A DNA stretch of 64,000 nucleotides from Nectonema munidae (GCA_030549495.1 JAUIRK010000884.1:620001-684000), one strand, 5' to 3'. Positions 34,800 through 47,343 are shown, counted from the stretch's first letter. Notes: a model not told the origin generated them from the letters alone. Program-made: numbers and translations.

Positions 34800-35444
34800 C
34801 TTTCCAATCAAAGACTCATAAACTTTCCAATCTTCAAATAAACATTTTTTCTTTTTCAAACTTTTGTGTAATAGAGTTTTTGAGAGTGAAATAATTGTTA
34901 CCATAATCATAAATTATAAACATAAAGTAAAAAACTTTATCGGAAAATGTGGTATTTTCAAAAAAAAATTTAAAAATTGTAATTTTAGATGAAATATTTT
35001 TTCCATGGTTTGATTTTTTGATAATCAAAAAGTAAAAAATATTTTAACGCAATTTTTGTTTGCTAGAAAATTTTAACTTTTTTTGTAGATGGCGTTAAAA
35101 AAATACATTGAACCATTTTTCTCCAATTTTCAAACATAAAAATGTTATCACTTTATTTAGAATAATTGTCCACGCATAATTTCAAATTTACGTGTTAGAT
35201 TCAATACACGTTGTCTATCTTTTTTATGATTAAAATGACTTTCAAAAATGCTTTAGGAGTAAAACTCCCAAGAGCATTCTATAATATTACTCCGTATTTT
35301 TTTCATCTCATGCTTGTCATATCACGATTGCATTTATTCATGCCAAGGAATCATACTTATTATAAATTGTATAGAATTTATGTATTTCAGATAGAAAACC
35401 ATATGGTTTAGCGAACAAAAAAGCATTAATGGTGAACCTCTATT
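34800..35444. other. no gene seen
   Basis: AT-rich. A short tandem (AAGACTCATAAACTTTCCAATC, two copies near 34790-34830) follows the piggyBac stop. Confidence 0.4.
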
Positions 35445-36005
35445 TAACCCGTTAACGCCCATGTCGACTTTACAAAAATAAAATCTTTACTTCACTTGTA
35501 ATGTTAACTTAGGATGATAATTCTGATTTGACTTCGAGTTTTTCAGCTTCAAATGCTGTTAGTTCTTCAGATTCTTCGATAGTTTGCAGGAAGAAATCAA
35601 TGAGAATTTGGTTACGCCAGATTCGACTAAGTACTCTTGGGATTCTCCCTCTACACTTAGAGGTAGAGTTGAAAGTATAAATATCAGAAACACTATTTGA
35701 CATTGATTTACAGGTTTAATCGATTTTTTTGACATGTTTTATTGATTTTATAAAAAATGAACCTCATCACTAAGTTTTGCATACTTCAAAATGGGTATAT
35801 ATGCGTGAAAAACTTTGTATAATTATTTAAATAAAAATTTCTTTTTTGAGATAAGTTGTCAAATATAAATCAATATTTTGACATATTTTATTGATTTTGT
35901 TTTAAAATGGACATCACCACTGAATTTAGCATACTTGAAAATGGGTATATATGTATGAAAAATTTTAATATAATTATTTAGATAAAAAGTTCCTTTTTGA
36001 GATAA
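35445..36005. mobile_element. fragment with TTAA-CCC end and satellite A units
   Basis: TTTAACCCGTTAACGCCC at 35443 has the form of a piggyBac-type left end (TTAA, then CCC). From 35700 to 36005 come two or three satellite A units in the same variant order as copy 1 (ATTGATTTACAGGTTTAATC; then ATCACCACTGAATTTAGCAT). No right end was found. The terminal sequence differs from CCCTATTAGTGCTGGG, so this is a related or composite fragment. Confidence 0.55.
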
Positions 36006-37170
36006 TATAACAAAAGGACTACATGAAGATAAACTACCCTTAATGTATCATATGAAGAAAGATCACCCCTTCACTCGAAGTTATATGGTGCACATAAAAA
36101 ACACCCACCCTAATCTTTACGTGATTCTAACAAGTTATATCCTAATGTAAGTACCAGCGAGGATTGAAAAAGAACTAAAAAACAAAAATTTATAAGAATA
36201 GAGATAAATAAAGTATACATAGCATAACATGCATTCACAGCAATTTGCAATAAACACACATATGGATGAAAAGCTGTCATAAATTGACAATGTCTTTATC
36301 GTTGGTTTTGCCTTTGCATTTCAAAAATATTTCATGTGTTCCAGTTCAGAAACACATTGTTATTTTCTATATATAACTTTATAAGTTGATTATTTTAAAA
36401 ATTAGTTTCTAAATATATAATATTTCACATAAAAATGTTAACGCTAATTAGAATGTATATTTATAGTTCAAAATAGCCGGTAAATTCCTCTGCCCTCTGG
36501 AAATTATGCATCGCCCGTAAGTCAAATATTTGGCAAGGCCTCAGATTTATGCTAAAAGAATATTTAATTGTGGAAGCAAAATGGAAAAGCACACTCCTTC
36601 TATCTCAACTCGCCAAGTGATGCATGCACATCACATAACATCACATTAACTTCTGAAATGCGTTATTTAGATGTTTATTATTTTCACCTCTTTAAATTCA
36701 AAAAATTGCAGTCCATATAAAAGAGAAAAGAATTCTAAAAAGGTTGTTCTTTGAAAATCTTGAGGGACTGAGTGGGAAGGATGGCTTTTCTGTAGCTTGC
36801 GTTTGGCTTTGTTTTTCATTTCTATTTTCACATTTTGATTTTGCATTCTTTATTTTATGCTCATTTACAATATACAATGAAATTTAATTTGAAAAAAGAA
36901 TTATAAAGAAACTTCAACATCAAAGAAGTTTATTGAATGTTTCATCTTTTCAATTTTATTATTAAAAATAATTTACCAGATTGAAGAATTAACTAAATTT
37001 TTGAAATAAGACATGCTTTATTTGTTTTCAGAAAATATTCAATGTATATTGTATACTAAAAAAAGACTGAAACATATGGCAATATACTTTTGTAATGAAA
37101 AATTAATGTGTGCAAGGAATATAATATCACGCGTCACTATGTCGTAAAACATGAATAGAGGGTGGAAAGA
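36006..37170. other. no gene seen
   Basis: AT-rich, motif-free sequence. Confidence 0.4.
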
Positions 37171-37175
37171 AAAAA

Positions 37176-38815
37176 ATGGAAGAATTAAAAAAAGATCTTT
37201 TTGGAAAGAAAAAAGGTGTTATTAAGGCGGATACATGCGTAGGAGTCCATCGTTCAATAGCTGAGAAAATCAGAGAAACAAGTTTCTTACATCAAGCCCT
37301 TACAAGAAGAATTGATGGTATATCTAAAAATGTTGAGTTTCATTGCAATCTCATTTATCTTAATGTGTCTACTACAACTTAGCAGCTCTGGATCAAAGTC
37401 TCGATCAAAATGATACTGCACAATTGGTTATATTTATCAGAGGAACTGATGATAATTTTAATATAGTAGAGATGTTATAAATGCTTAACTACTTTTAATG
37501 TCGATACAAAAAAATCTTTTCCAGATGGAGGTCCAGAAATGAAGATACAGGATTTGTTTCTCTTTGTAAAAATGCGTGATCATGATATATGCTTATTAGT
37601 TATCATTGCTTGCCACATCAACAACAATTATGCGCTCAAAAGTTAAGCATGGAAGATGGACCTCGTGAACGTTAACTTTATTAGATTAGATCATCGGGAA
37701 TCCAAACCATATTTAGAAGAAATTGGCAGTGAGTATGAAGACGGGATTTATTTCTCAAAGATTAGGTGGCTCGACCTTAATCAGATTCCAGTTTAATACC
37801 TGAAATAAAAAGTTTTATTAAAAGTAAAAAACAAACAAAGACTTCTAAGTCTTTGAATGACAGCTTTTTTTCAGACATTACAGAAATGTTAACTAACCCT
37901 AACCTGCATTTACAGGGAAAAACAATTATGCTCCTCGATGTGAACGAATAACAAGTTTCTTAAAAGCTGGAGAACTTGTACACTTCCAAAGTTTATCCAA
38001 GAGAAAGGAAGAAAATAATGTTAATTTTGAAAAATACATTGAAAGTTGTGAAATTTTCTGATTTCAAAAAAATAAAAATTGAATTCAATGTTTGATGCAG
38101 TGGCGGATCCAACGGGGGGCCTCAAGGGCCTAGGCTTTACATAATGACCAGTCTCTTCATAACTTTTACAAAGAACTCAACACTTTCAATGAATTGGCAA
38201 ATTTGCAATTTAGCTAAAAAAATTAATTGTGGGGAAGCACATATTGCTGTGAACAAATCCTTTCCTTTATGAACGTAACCATAGATATGCGCCCCAGTAA
38301 CGATACTCAATATTACAAAAAGTCCCACCAATAAAAAAAGTTGGACATCCCTGTTTTAGACTAAAATCTCCAGATGTAATTGCTACCCAGTGCGCTATTC
38401 ATCTCCAAACATTCATAATCAAAAACCTAATTAATGGGTTGAAAAATGTTCTCAATGAAGTCATTAAGACAGCGCGTCATAATTTTCTTTACCTATTTTA
38501 AAAATATTCTATTTATCAAAAACCCCTTTGTAGTCTACTTTACTAATCTGGCTTCAAAAGACTTCTTAATTTAAGAAGAATTTATTGACTTAATTAATGA
38601 TTGAGGTGCAAAAAATCTTTATTTCGATTAAAATGGGAGATTCCTATCCTCAGTTTGCAAAGATGGCGCTCAAAATTCTGACCCGATCTGAGACTAAATA
38701 TCAGCTTGAGCAAGCATTTTTCACGCTACATGCCCACAAACCCAAATCGCTAAATAGATTGGAAGTGATGAATGATATTAGAGTTTCATTGGCCAAAAAA
38801 GAGGAAAAACTTTAA
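37176..38815 (+). mobile_element. hAT transposon remnant, GTF2IRD2-like (Charlie8-type)
   Basis: 37176-37340 gives the segment before the catalytic domain. Then LDQSLDQNDTAQLVIFIRGT (37390-37450), HCLPHQQQLCAQKLSMEDGP near 37605-37660 (the usual form is HCIIHQQALCAK), VNFIRLDHRESKPYLEEIGS and SDITEMLTNPNLHLQGK near 37875-37920. These are hallmarks of the hAT transposase fused into GTF2IRD2. The C-terminal dimerisation domain lies at 38590-38810 (YPQFAKMALKILTRSETKYQ, LNRLEVMNDIRVSLAKKEEK). At least five frame breaks. Another hAT end sits inside at 38098. Confidence 0.8.
38098..38345 (+). repeat. hAT-type end, CAGTGGCGGATCC
   Basis: CAGTGGCGGATCCAACGGGG followed by GGCCTCAAGGGCC is a common hAT MITE start. 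It interrupts the GTF2IRD2-like remnant between its catalytic and dimerisation parts. The right end and target duplication were not found. Confidence 0.5.
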
Positions 38816-38819
38816 CAAC

Positions 38820-39230
38820 CCGGTTTAGACAAAGTAGATGCATCAAACCCACTGACTTGTTGATTGAATTATTCGGGTAATTTTTGAAGGAAAAGGTTCT
38901 TTCATTTTTTTATTACAGTAGCTTACATGTTGATTGATTTTTTAATGTCTATTTCTTTTTATATCGCGAATGAAACTCCGCGCTTTTTTTTATATTGCGA
39001 ATGAAACTCAGCCCGAGGCTGCCCTTCCTTACGGCTTCCATTACGTCTTTCCTTAGCCATGACTAAGCAAGCAATCGCAATGTCAAACCCCGGAGAAAAT
39101 TGTTATCAGCCTTAAATCCCAGAATTTACCTTTTAAGAATTGTTTTTAAGAAAAAGTTTCCTTGCTGGAATTCATGCATGCTGTTTGGAAATAGTTAAAA
39201 AGAAAATGCACTTTTTTGCGTTGGAAAATG
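38820..39230. other. no gene seen
   Basis: Contains a 30-bp tandem duplication (TATATCGCGAATGAAACTC, then TATATTGCGAATGAAACTC, at about 38960 and 38991). Otherwise nothing. Confidence 0.4.
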
Positions 39231-39233
39231 TTA

Positions 39234-39358
39234 TTTAAAAAGAGTTTGCCTTCGTACATCCTTCCTTTCGTCTTCAAAGTGATAGGAGTAGCCGTGGTAG
39301 GTAGGGCGTTTGATTTTGCGCTTCGGCCTGGAATTACTCATGCCACTTCTTCGCTTGA
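39234..39358 (-). CDS. candidate terminal exon of an unknown host gene
   Basis: A possible acceptor (CCATTTTCAAG|CGA at 39359) precedes RRSGMSNSRPKRKIKRPTYH and GYSYHFEDERKDVRRQTLFK with a stop. Codons are markedly richer in G and C than the surroundings, as in the TOX exons, and the product is very basic. I do not recognise the protein and see no partner exon. Confidence 0.3.
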
Positions 39359-39434
39359 AAATGGATGGGGTTAGGGTTAGGATATGCACATCAAGGCGGA
39401 GGCTTGCCAACAATTCTAAAAATGAAACCATCGT

Positions 39435-39985
39435 TATTTGGTGAGACTGCGCCTAAAAAATGACAGAGTGGATGAATAAACTTGAGCAACCTACTTCGGT
39501 CGCATTCAAAGTTTAGACTGATGTCCACGCCGACTTTCAGCAAAATGAAGGGAGACTTGTATAATCCCTGAGTAGATGAGGTAGAAGACTTAATATACCG
39601 TTTTTTTTCTTTCGTTTTTGTCCAAGTTTTCCATGACTCCTTCCCAACTCACTGCTTAATTTATTTGAAAATTCGTTTTTTTGTTTAATACTGTCTGTAA
39701 GCTGTATTGTTTAACATTCTTTTTCTTCATTTTGATAATATTATATTCACACTTTCACTTACTCTCAAACTGATAAAGAGTTATCAGAAATACTCCTAAG
39801 TACTTAGTTGATATAATTGACTCACTCACTTACTTAAAATAGAAATTAATTATAAAATGATATCCAATTAATTAAGAGGAAATAAATATAAATTAAGAAG
39901 CAAGATAACAATAGAAATCAATTGCCTCCAGCCAACTTAAAACAACTTCGAATTTTGATAAAGTTAATTTAAAAAGCCATTCTAA
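39435..39985. other. no gene seen
   Basis: AT-rich sequence without motifs. Confidence 0.4.
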
Positions 39986-39989
39986 TTCG

Positions 39990-42510
39990 TATGCCAATGT
40001 TGTAAAAAGTACAAATTTTTAAATTCAATAATACCCTTGACAGTTTTATAACAGCTTCTAAAGATTATTTATCTAAGGTGAAGGTTAACAGCTTAGTATC
40101 TAGAGATAATTCCATTAAATTTTCTTTCCCTAATAAAGAATCTCTGATAAATGCCAGAAAATCCGGTGAAGCAAAAAGAAAAGATAATAAATGCTATTTT
40201 TAACCCTTAGATATTACTGAACAATTTTTGTCCTGAATTGAGTGAAAGAGGGAATTATAGATCTTATTATAGAAAAAAATGAATTTATCAACCAATTTTA
40301 ATGAATAAGGAAAGTTTTGTTCTTTAAAATTAGTGCTAAAAAGAATAGTAAATTCGTTGTTCTCCCTTTGGACTCCGAATCCAGAAAATTAATAAAAGCA
40401 CAAGGGGATGTACTATATGCTGGTTTTATTTGTCATCCTGCCTACGATTTTTAGTGTGAAGCAGTGCTCAAATTGCTGCAAGTTTGCCCACACTACTTCT
40501 CAATGCACATCCAAAATTCCTGCTTGCACATTTCCTTCTCAAAACCACAGTTCTCACTCATCTGAAAGAAAGAAATTTATTGGAAAGTGACAAGAAAGAA
40601 AATATAAAAATAAAAGCCGCTAGTTGTGTTGCGCGCTCATTTAAAATTCGAAGCAATATCATGCGAGTATAAAATGAACTCTTCAGCTTATTAATGTACT
40701 GTTGTTTTCAAGGAAATTTGGAAATTTTAATCATCATGCTTTTGATACAAATTGTTTTTGTAGATTTTCTAACTTTGTTGCGAAAATTTATGTTTCTCTA
40801 CTTTCCAATACTTAACAGTTGAAATACTTACATCGCCATTTTTTTAAATTCTTGTAGTTTATAAACATGAATGTAAATCTTTTTATCTGAATTCAATATA
40901 CTGATTAAACATGTCTCTCGTTCTGGAAATAAAATTTTTAAACTGGGTGATTAACTTGGATGAAACTAATTACTGTAATCTGGCCTCTAGTTTTCTGAAT
41001 GATTTATACGAAACTAATTTTCATCCAAATATCATAATGCCAACTAGACTGAGTGAGAATCTAGCCAGACTATATTTTTTCGAATTATTCATAAAGGTTT
41101 CTCGGGTAATGTAATCACCGATATCTCAGATCATTTGCCAAATTTTGTTGTTTGTGAAAATTTCTTTCCGTGTAGTTTGAAATCTTCTGGAATGAATATT
41201 GTCACGATGAGACTTTTTAGCCATAACAATTTAAGTTTTATTTCTTTTTGTCGAAAGAAAATTGGGACATAAGCAAAAAGCTCAGTGTAAATGAATATAT
41301 AATATCCTAATTTCCAAAATAATTAATATATAAATTTCGTAATTTAAAAAATGATACCAAGAATACCTGGAAAGAAATAAATAACATTATAGGACAAAGA
41401 CCCCATAAATCTATCAATCATGAGCCTAATGAGATTAATCTACATTTCACTAATGTTTCTGAAAAGCAAGGTCTAATAAATCTCCCTTTGTATGAACTAG
41501 AACAAATGAATACATCCCTTTATTTCGATGATATTTCTATAAATGAAATCTTGATTGAAACTAATTCACTGAATTCACCAACCTCTGGTTGGGATAACAT
41601 ATCTAACAGAATTGGTAAGTCAATAATAATTAATTTCATAATTAACAATCTTTGTTTCATATTTAACAGAATGTTTCATCAAGGGTGCTTTCCTGACAAG
41701 TTGAAAATTTCTAAGGTTATTGCCATCTTCAAAAATGGAGACAGAAATAATCTTAATAATCATATACCAGTTATGATAGACCAGTATTATGTTGCCCTCC
41801 ATCAGTAAAATCTTTGAGAAAATAACCTTCAATAGAATAATAGTTTATTTGGAAAAATTTTGAACCAAGGACAATTTGGATTTAGAGCTGGATCTTCTAC
41901 AGACCTTGCCATTGGGATTTTGATTAATAGGATTCTGGAATCCATAGATAACGCTTATGAGGTATGTAGTATGTTTGTTGAATTTTCAAAAACCTTCGAT
42001 ATAATCGATCATGAATTATTAGTCCACAGATTGTATTGTTGGTGTTTCAGAGAGAAGTTTCTTCAACTTTTGAAAAGTTTTTTGCATAATAGACAACAAT
42101 ACATCTCTGTTAATAATAAATAAGTCTTCTGATCTTTTGAAAATATACTGTTGAGTCACTCAAGGTTCTATCCTTGAACCTCCCATGTTTATAATTTATG
42201 TTAATGATATATTTATTTTGCAAAATAATAATTTCAAGCTTCCTATGTATGATGATGACTGTGATATTACTTTTAGAAGTAAAAGCCTGATTTCAAGTCA
42301 AAATTTTATAAACAAATTTTTGGAGAGGCTGCTTCTCTGCTCCAATAAAATGAAGTTGGGTATGTAAATATGTTGTTTTTAACAGGAACAAAAAATAATA
42401 AATTTTTCTTCAAAATTTGGTCATGAATTTCTCCATAAATCAACCAGTTATAAGTATCTAGGTTCGACATTGGATTCAAGGTTGAACTTTTCAAACCAGT
42501 ATGATGATGT
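39990..42510 (+). mobile_element. LINE with ORF1 (zinc knuckle) and ORF2 (endonuclease and RT), decayed
   Basis: ORF1 remnants at 40050-40230 (KVKVNSLVSRDNSIKFSFPN) and 40330-40570, the latter with a CCHC knuckle (CSNCCKFAHTTSQC). ORF2 endonuclease tail at 40930-41160: SSFLNDLYETNFHPNIIMPT with a following SDHLPNFVV. RT from 41490: SGWDNISNRIGKS, FPDKLKISKVIAIFKNGDRN, NQGQFGFRAGSSTDLAI, VCSMFVEFSKTFDIIDHELL, then IIYVNDIF and MYDDDCDITF, where the catalytic YADD has become YDDD. Frame breaks occur between most blocks. Same family as the minus-strand LINE at 58.4-60.0 kb. Confidence 0.85.
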
Positions 42511-42534
42511 TATCAAACAAATTTTAATCTTATG

Positions 42535-42665
42535 ATTTGTGTATTCCATTGTGGCTAATACGGTTAAAATATATCTAGAAGTGGCAATTAAATTAGTGAA
42601 AAATCAGTTCTGTAAAAAATTTTCAAAAAATCGTTGTATTAAAAATAATTTTTTTTGTATATTTT
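42535..42665 (+). repeat. loose fragment of the satellite-carrying element
   Basis: TCTAATACGGTTAAAAAATA-type sequence, GAAGTGGCAATT and ATCAGTTCTGTAAA match 28160-28245 of copy 1, at the border between its B array and core. No ends are attached. Confidence 0.7.
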
Positions 42666-43133
42666 GGCTTGTAATTCTTTCTTCAATCAAATATAAAAAT
42701 CTTTTAAATTGAGAGAAGGAAGCAATCTGAAAGTGTTACGTATGCTTGTGCGAAATGACCTTCGCCCCCCCCCCCCCATTTTCTATAAGTAAGAGTTGCT
42801 GCTTGTTTATAAAAGATGTATGATGATCGCATTATACGATGTAATGATCATTCGAATACATGATAATGTAAGATAAGAGAATAAAAGAGGGAATGCAGAC
42901 TTTCGAGACAAACATCATGCCAAGCTGCTCTGAAATTCCTATCAAAAATATTTTTCAAACGATGTGAGAGCTATATAATAATAATAATCCATTGTTTCAA
43001 TATGCACACAATAAGTAAGCAATGTTTGTCACAGTGTCTCCTTGTAGTATTTTTGAGCAAACACATGTTCATGATCCACCATCTTCTTCTGTCACAGTGA
43101 TTCTATTTCTCTTTCTGTCTCCTCTGTTTTCTC
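42666..43133. other. no gene seen
   Basis: Contains a C run (42765-42778), otherwise AT-rich sequence. Confidence 0.4.
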
Positions 43134-45028
43134 TAGTGTTGCACACGGACACAAAAATTTGGTTAGAACGAACACGAACAAACTCAAGCTATAGTCGAAC
43201 GGACACGAACAATAACGGACACTAGCGAACATCATATACTAGTGACTCTTACATGCGGAGACAGACTCATTCACTCACACAACAAACACATACACACACA
43301 AACTCTAAAATGTTGGCATATATAACCAGCATACATAGACAATCACAATGCTGTTTTATTTCACATGTGTTTAACATTGTCATTGAGAGCATTTGTCATT
43401 TTTCACAGGAAACTTCTGCATCGATTAACATCTAACTTTCATATTGATTTATACCTAAAGTAATGAGTATCGTTAAAATAACGAAGCATGAAGAAATAGT
43501 TAAACGTTTGTTCGATCCAGAGCGGCAACAAAGACGAGAATTGTGGCAGTTTATCAAACTTTTGGCTCCAACCGATGAGAAAAAGAAGTGTGAATCTGAA
43601 GGAGCTATCGGTGCGTTTTGTTTAAAGTGCCAAAAAACAATCAATTGGGTACTTCAAAGCAAATATTGCGACACATGGAACAAAATCATTCAGAAGATCT
43701 GGGCACTAATTCCTCAACAAAAAAGTGCAGCTTCCAACAGAAAACCATTCAAAAAGCGTTAAAGAAATTGAAGCTAGTGAATGAATCATCGGCTCAAAAG
43801 GGTCATTTTCTTCTTTTGAAATGGATCGCTAAATCCTACCGGCCTTTGTCAATTTTTGAAGATCCAGGATTCATTGAATACAGCAATTTTTTAAATGCAT
43901 TAAAACAAAAATACACGTTGCCTCCTGGTACAACAATAACAGGGTTGTTGCGCAGTACATTTGCAGATACGCTTTTTATCATCAAGTCCATGATCCAAAA
44001 AGAATGATTATTATTCACTTACAAGTGATATTTGGACATCAAGAACATCTGAAGCATATATTTCGTTGATGCTTCATTACATCACTGAGGATTTTGTTAT
44101 GAAAGTCGTTACGTTGAGATGTGCTCCGTTCAGTGAAGTAAGACACACCGGTTCCGAAATTGCAAACATCGTGAAGCAGTCGGTAGAGGATATGATTGTT
44201 TATGTCACTGATAACGCATCCAATGCAGCAAAATCAGCGCGAGAATTGGGCGTAAATCACCAAGGTTGTGTTGCTCATTCTCTAAGTTTGATTGTGCAAA
44301 AATTTATTCGGTGGAAGGGTGAGAGTAAAACAGCTACCGACATTGTTTCCAAATGTTTAAAGGAGATTGCAGACGCTATTGAAATACTCCGAGAATATGC
44401 TAAATATTTGAGTAGTAGCATAATTGGATTTCAATGGTTGAAAAAATCCATGGAACGGAAAAATCAGCCACCGAAGAAGATTCCGTTAGATGTTATTACT
44501 CGTTGGAATTCAACTGTACACATGTTAAAAGTATGCTTGGACATTAGATTGCATTTGGATGCGTTCTGTTCATTTATCCAGGCGGAAGAAGGTCGTGCAG
44601 CTTTATCAAACTGCGTCAAAATTATACAAATCACACATAAGCAGTCTCCTTGCTTGGAGACATTTTCTCCACACCAGGAAGCGATGAAATGATGAAGGAA
44701 GATTGTTCCGATGAAATTGAACTGGAAAAATATTTATCGCTATGCAAGCAATCAAAAATACTTGATCCGCTTCAATGGTGGAATGCCAATCGCGATACTT
44801 TTCCTGTATTTGCAAAGAAGAGCGAGGTTGAAGGATGATAACGTTGAAATGTTAACATTTATTCATGATAACATTAAGTTTATTTCATGAGTCCTTATAT
44901 TATTAATAAATTTTATTTTTACAATTTGTCCGTTACCAAAATTTTCAATTATTAGTTCGAAAGGACAAATGAACGAACAGCAACGGACGTAAACGTTGTC
45001 CGTGTGTTCATTGCCGTGTGCAACCCTA
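43134..45028 (+). mobile_element. hAT transposon with both ends and an 8-bp target duplication; internal deletion
   Basis: Left end TAGTGTTGCACACGG, right end (reverse complement) TAGGGTTGCACACGG. Both are flanked by GTTTTCTC (43126-43133 and 45029-45036), a perfect 8-bp target duplication. The plus-strand transposase has a BED finger (CLKCQK...HMEQNH) split by a frameshift near 43640, SDIWTSR with the first catalytic Asp near 44030, VTDNASN with the second Asp, CVAHSLSL, and DVITRWNSTVHML. About 250 residues with the third catalytic residue (Glu) are missing near 44640-44680, and the C-terminal domain resumes with LEKYLSLCKQSKILDPLQWW. At 1,895 bp it is a deletion derivative of a longer parent. 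Confidence 0.93.
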
Positions 45029-45107
45029 GTTTTCTCTTCCGCTTTCTCTGCTAAAACTCATCACTCAAGCTCTCTTCTCTCATTCAATCTCTCTTCTTTC
45101 TTCTCTC

Positions 45108-45292
45108 CAGTGGCGTAGCTAGGCTGGGTCATGAGGGGCCGTGACCCCCCCCCCCCCCATGTACCTCATGGTGGCCCCATGCACCTTATGCAATATCAGT
45201 TTTCGAAAATTTCTCCAATGAAATAATGTTGCTCACGTTTTTTAAGTTTTTAAATTGTGCCCCCTATCAACTTTTTTCTGGCTACGCCACTG
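45108..45292. mobile_element. hAT MITE, 185 bp, with perfect 8-bp target duplication
   Basis: Left end CAGTGGCGTAGCTAGGCTGG, right end GGCTACGCCACTG (complementary over the first 13 bp: CAGTGGCGTAGC). Flanked by CTTCTCTC at 45100-45107 and 45293-45300. Non-coding, with a C run (GTGACCCCC...) near the left end. Only about 70 bp separates it from the larger hAT element. Confidence 0.93.
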
Positions 45293-45309
45293 CTTCTCTC
45301 TAATTTGTA

Positions 45310-46355
45310 TTTAGAGTAAAATTTAAAATAATTCTATTTTATCTCATTAGAAACTAGTTCTTAGCGGAATATAAGTTCAATATTTTCAAAACCTTTTTCA
45401 TGATACCAAAGTTCAGCTATTCAAATTAATCACTGAGATTTTTGGTAAAAATTTAGTTCCATCAATACACTAAACATTTTGCAAAAATGAAAATTTGTTT
45501 TTAAATGAGAGAAAAAATCGTTACAATTTTATATCAATGAATATTGTCAGACTCGCGTTAAAAAAAATTTTCAACAAAGTTCACTTTTAATCTTTATCGC
45601 TACGTTTGTTACATTTTGTAACATTTGAAAACATTAATTTTTTCAAGTCAAGAAATTTTTTTTCAATAGCTATTTGGGAATTAATATTTTGACTAGCTAT
45701 TCAGTTTAAAAGCATAAATATTATATTTGTTTAATATTTGAGCAGAGATATTTTTTATAATGTTCGGTTGTTAAATTTTGTAGGTTACACTGTACATAAA
45801 TAATTAAATAATTTTTTTAAGAAAATTTGTTGATTATTATAAAAAAAATATATTATCGAAACAAAATGTTTCAGTTGTTAAAAATGTATTTGATTTATTT
45901 ATGACAGCTGTCAGAATTTTATTTGTAGACAGAGAAATAGTCAAAAAAACGCAATAATTTTCTTATTCTCGTATACTATGAATTTTATAATTTATGTTAG
46001 TTTAAATGGTTTTTCTAATGATTTTGTGTTCTTACACTTAAATAATTTTATGATAAGTGATTAAACTACCGTTTTTTGTATACTATGATTCCTTACAGAA
46101 TGTAAAAAATACAAGCGTTACCAAATCACCCTATAAGGGTTAGCTACTTCAACGTTGGCTTTTGCTGCTTATAAAAACTTGAAAATATCAAATAAAGTGC
46201 CGATAAACTATCTCATTTTTTATGCCTCCTATTATTTTGAAATTATTCTGAGAACAAACAGTTTCATTTTAAATAGTGAAAATTGCTTTATTAGTTTATT
46301 TTGTCTCCTTTCTCTCTTATGTTAATTATGTAGCAAATTTTTCAATTTTGAGTAA
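45310..46355. other. no gene seen
   Basis: Very AT-rich, motif-free sequence. Confidence 0.4.
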
Positions 46356-46364
46356 AAGGTAAGG

Positions 46365-46495
46365 TAAAGGTACCGTGAGTGTGTTTTCATTGACAAGGCA
46401 CTGATGTACCGCTTATGTCAAACTATGAAGAAATTGGTATCAATTAGGAATCGAACCCAGAGGCTTCCGTGCTGAGTCCATCATAGAGTATGGTG
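46365..46495 (-). repeat. probable tRNA-derived SINE
   Basis: On the minus strand GGTTCGATTCC (46457-46447) is a canonical RNA polymerase III B box, preceded by GGACTCAGCACGGAAGCCTC as an A-box-to-anticodon-like region and followed by a body that includes CATCAGTGCCTTGTCAATG, a block shared with 31.46 kb. The hAT element at 46501 inserted at its tRNA-like end. Confidence 0.5.
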
Positions 46496-46500
46496 TAGGG

Positions 46501-47335
46501 GAGTGGTTCTTAACCTGGGGGTCGTGACCCCTTTAGGGGTCGTTTGAAGTTTTTGCAGGGGTCATGAAAAACTTTTGGTATCAAAAAGTGTATCCTCATG
46601 AACGTCTTTCCATCAGTTGCAAAACTATTTCTATTTGATGTATTCATTAATCCTGATTGTATGATGCAATCAGTTAATAATTTTGCCCTTAAAATGAAAC
46701 ATCATTTTAAATCTCACACATGTTGCTTGCAATCAAGCAATTGAAAACTATTTTGCGAAGTTAAATAGCCGTTCTAATGACATTTGGATCACCAGACCTT
46801 TTTCAGTGAGCGAAAGTAGCATTGATGACTCTGACGTTGCTGCCAGAGTGGAGTTTCTTCAAATAAGAGAATACAGTCAATTAAAACTCGATTTTTCCGA
46901 GCAAGCACTTCCATCATTCTGGGCCAAATTAAAAACCGTTTATCCTATTCTTTCCAAACGTGCTATGATTTTTTTGATACAGCCACCTTCAACTTATCGT
47001 TGCGAGACTGGATTTTGTGCAATGATGTCTTTAAAAACAAGTGCAAGACACGAGATGCTGTCTGTTGAGCATTACACCATGTTTTGAAAAACTTTTGCCT
47101 GACAAACAATACCAGCCTTCGAATTAAATTATACTGAATTTGTTAGATTATATTAATTTAAATAAAATTTTTCAATTAAACTTTCTTTTAACAAGTTTTG
47201 TATTATAAAATATAACATGTAAATTTTCTTGTTTTTAACTTTAAACGGCTGAATCAAAAAGAATTTTATAGGGATCATAAAAAAAATTTTCATAATATTT
47301 AGGGGTAAACATATCCTAAAGGTTAAGAACCACTG
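46501..47335 (+). mobile_element. hAT deletion derivative (ZBED5-like C-terminus) with 8-bp target duplication
   Basis: Ends GAGTGGTTCTTAACC and GGTTAAGAACCACTG (first base altered on the left) with GTGTAGGG duplicated at 46493-46500 and 47336-47343. After GGGGGTCGTGACCCC come plus-strand frames from about 46735: AIENYFAKLNSRSNDIWITR and PFSV, KLDFSEQALPSFWAKLKTVY and PILSKRAM, then PSTYRCETGFCAMMSLKTSA. This is the C-terminal dimerisation part of a ZBED5-like transposase. BED finger and catalytic Asp blocks are missing. Confidence 0.92.
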
Positions 47336-47343
47336 GTGTAGGG

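Noticed and set aside
38137-38331. 64-codon minus-strand hydrophobic frame
   Set aside because: Lies inside a hAT-type repeat and has no match to any transposase part.
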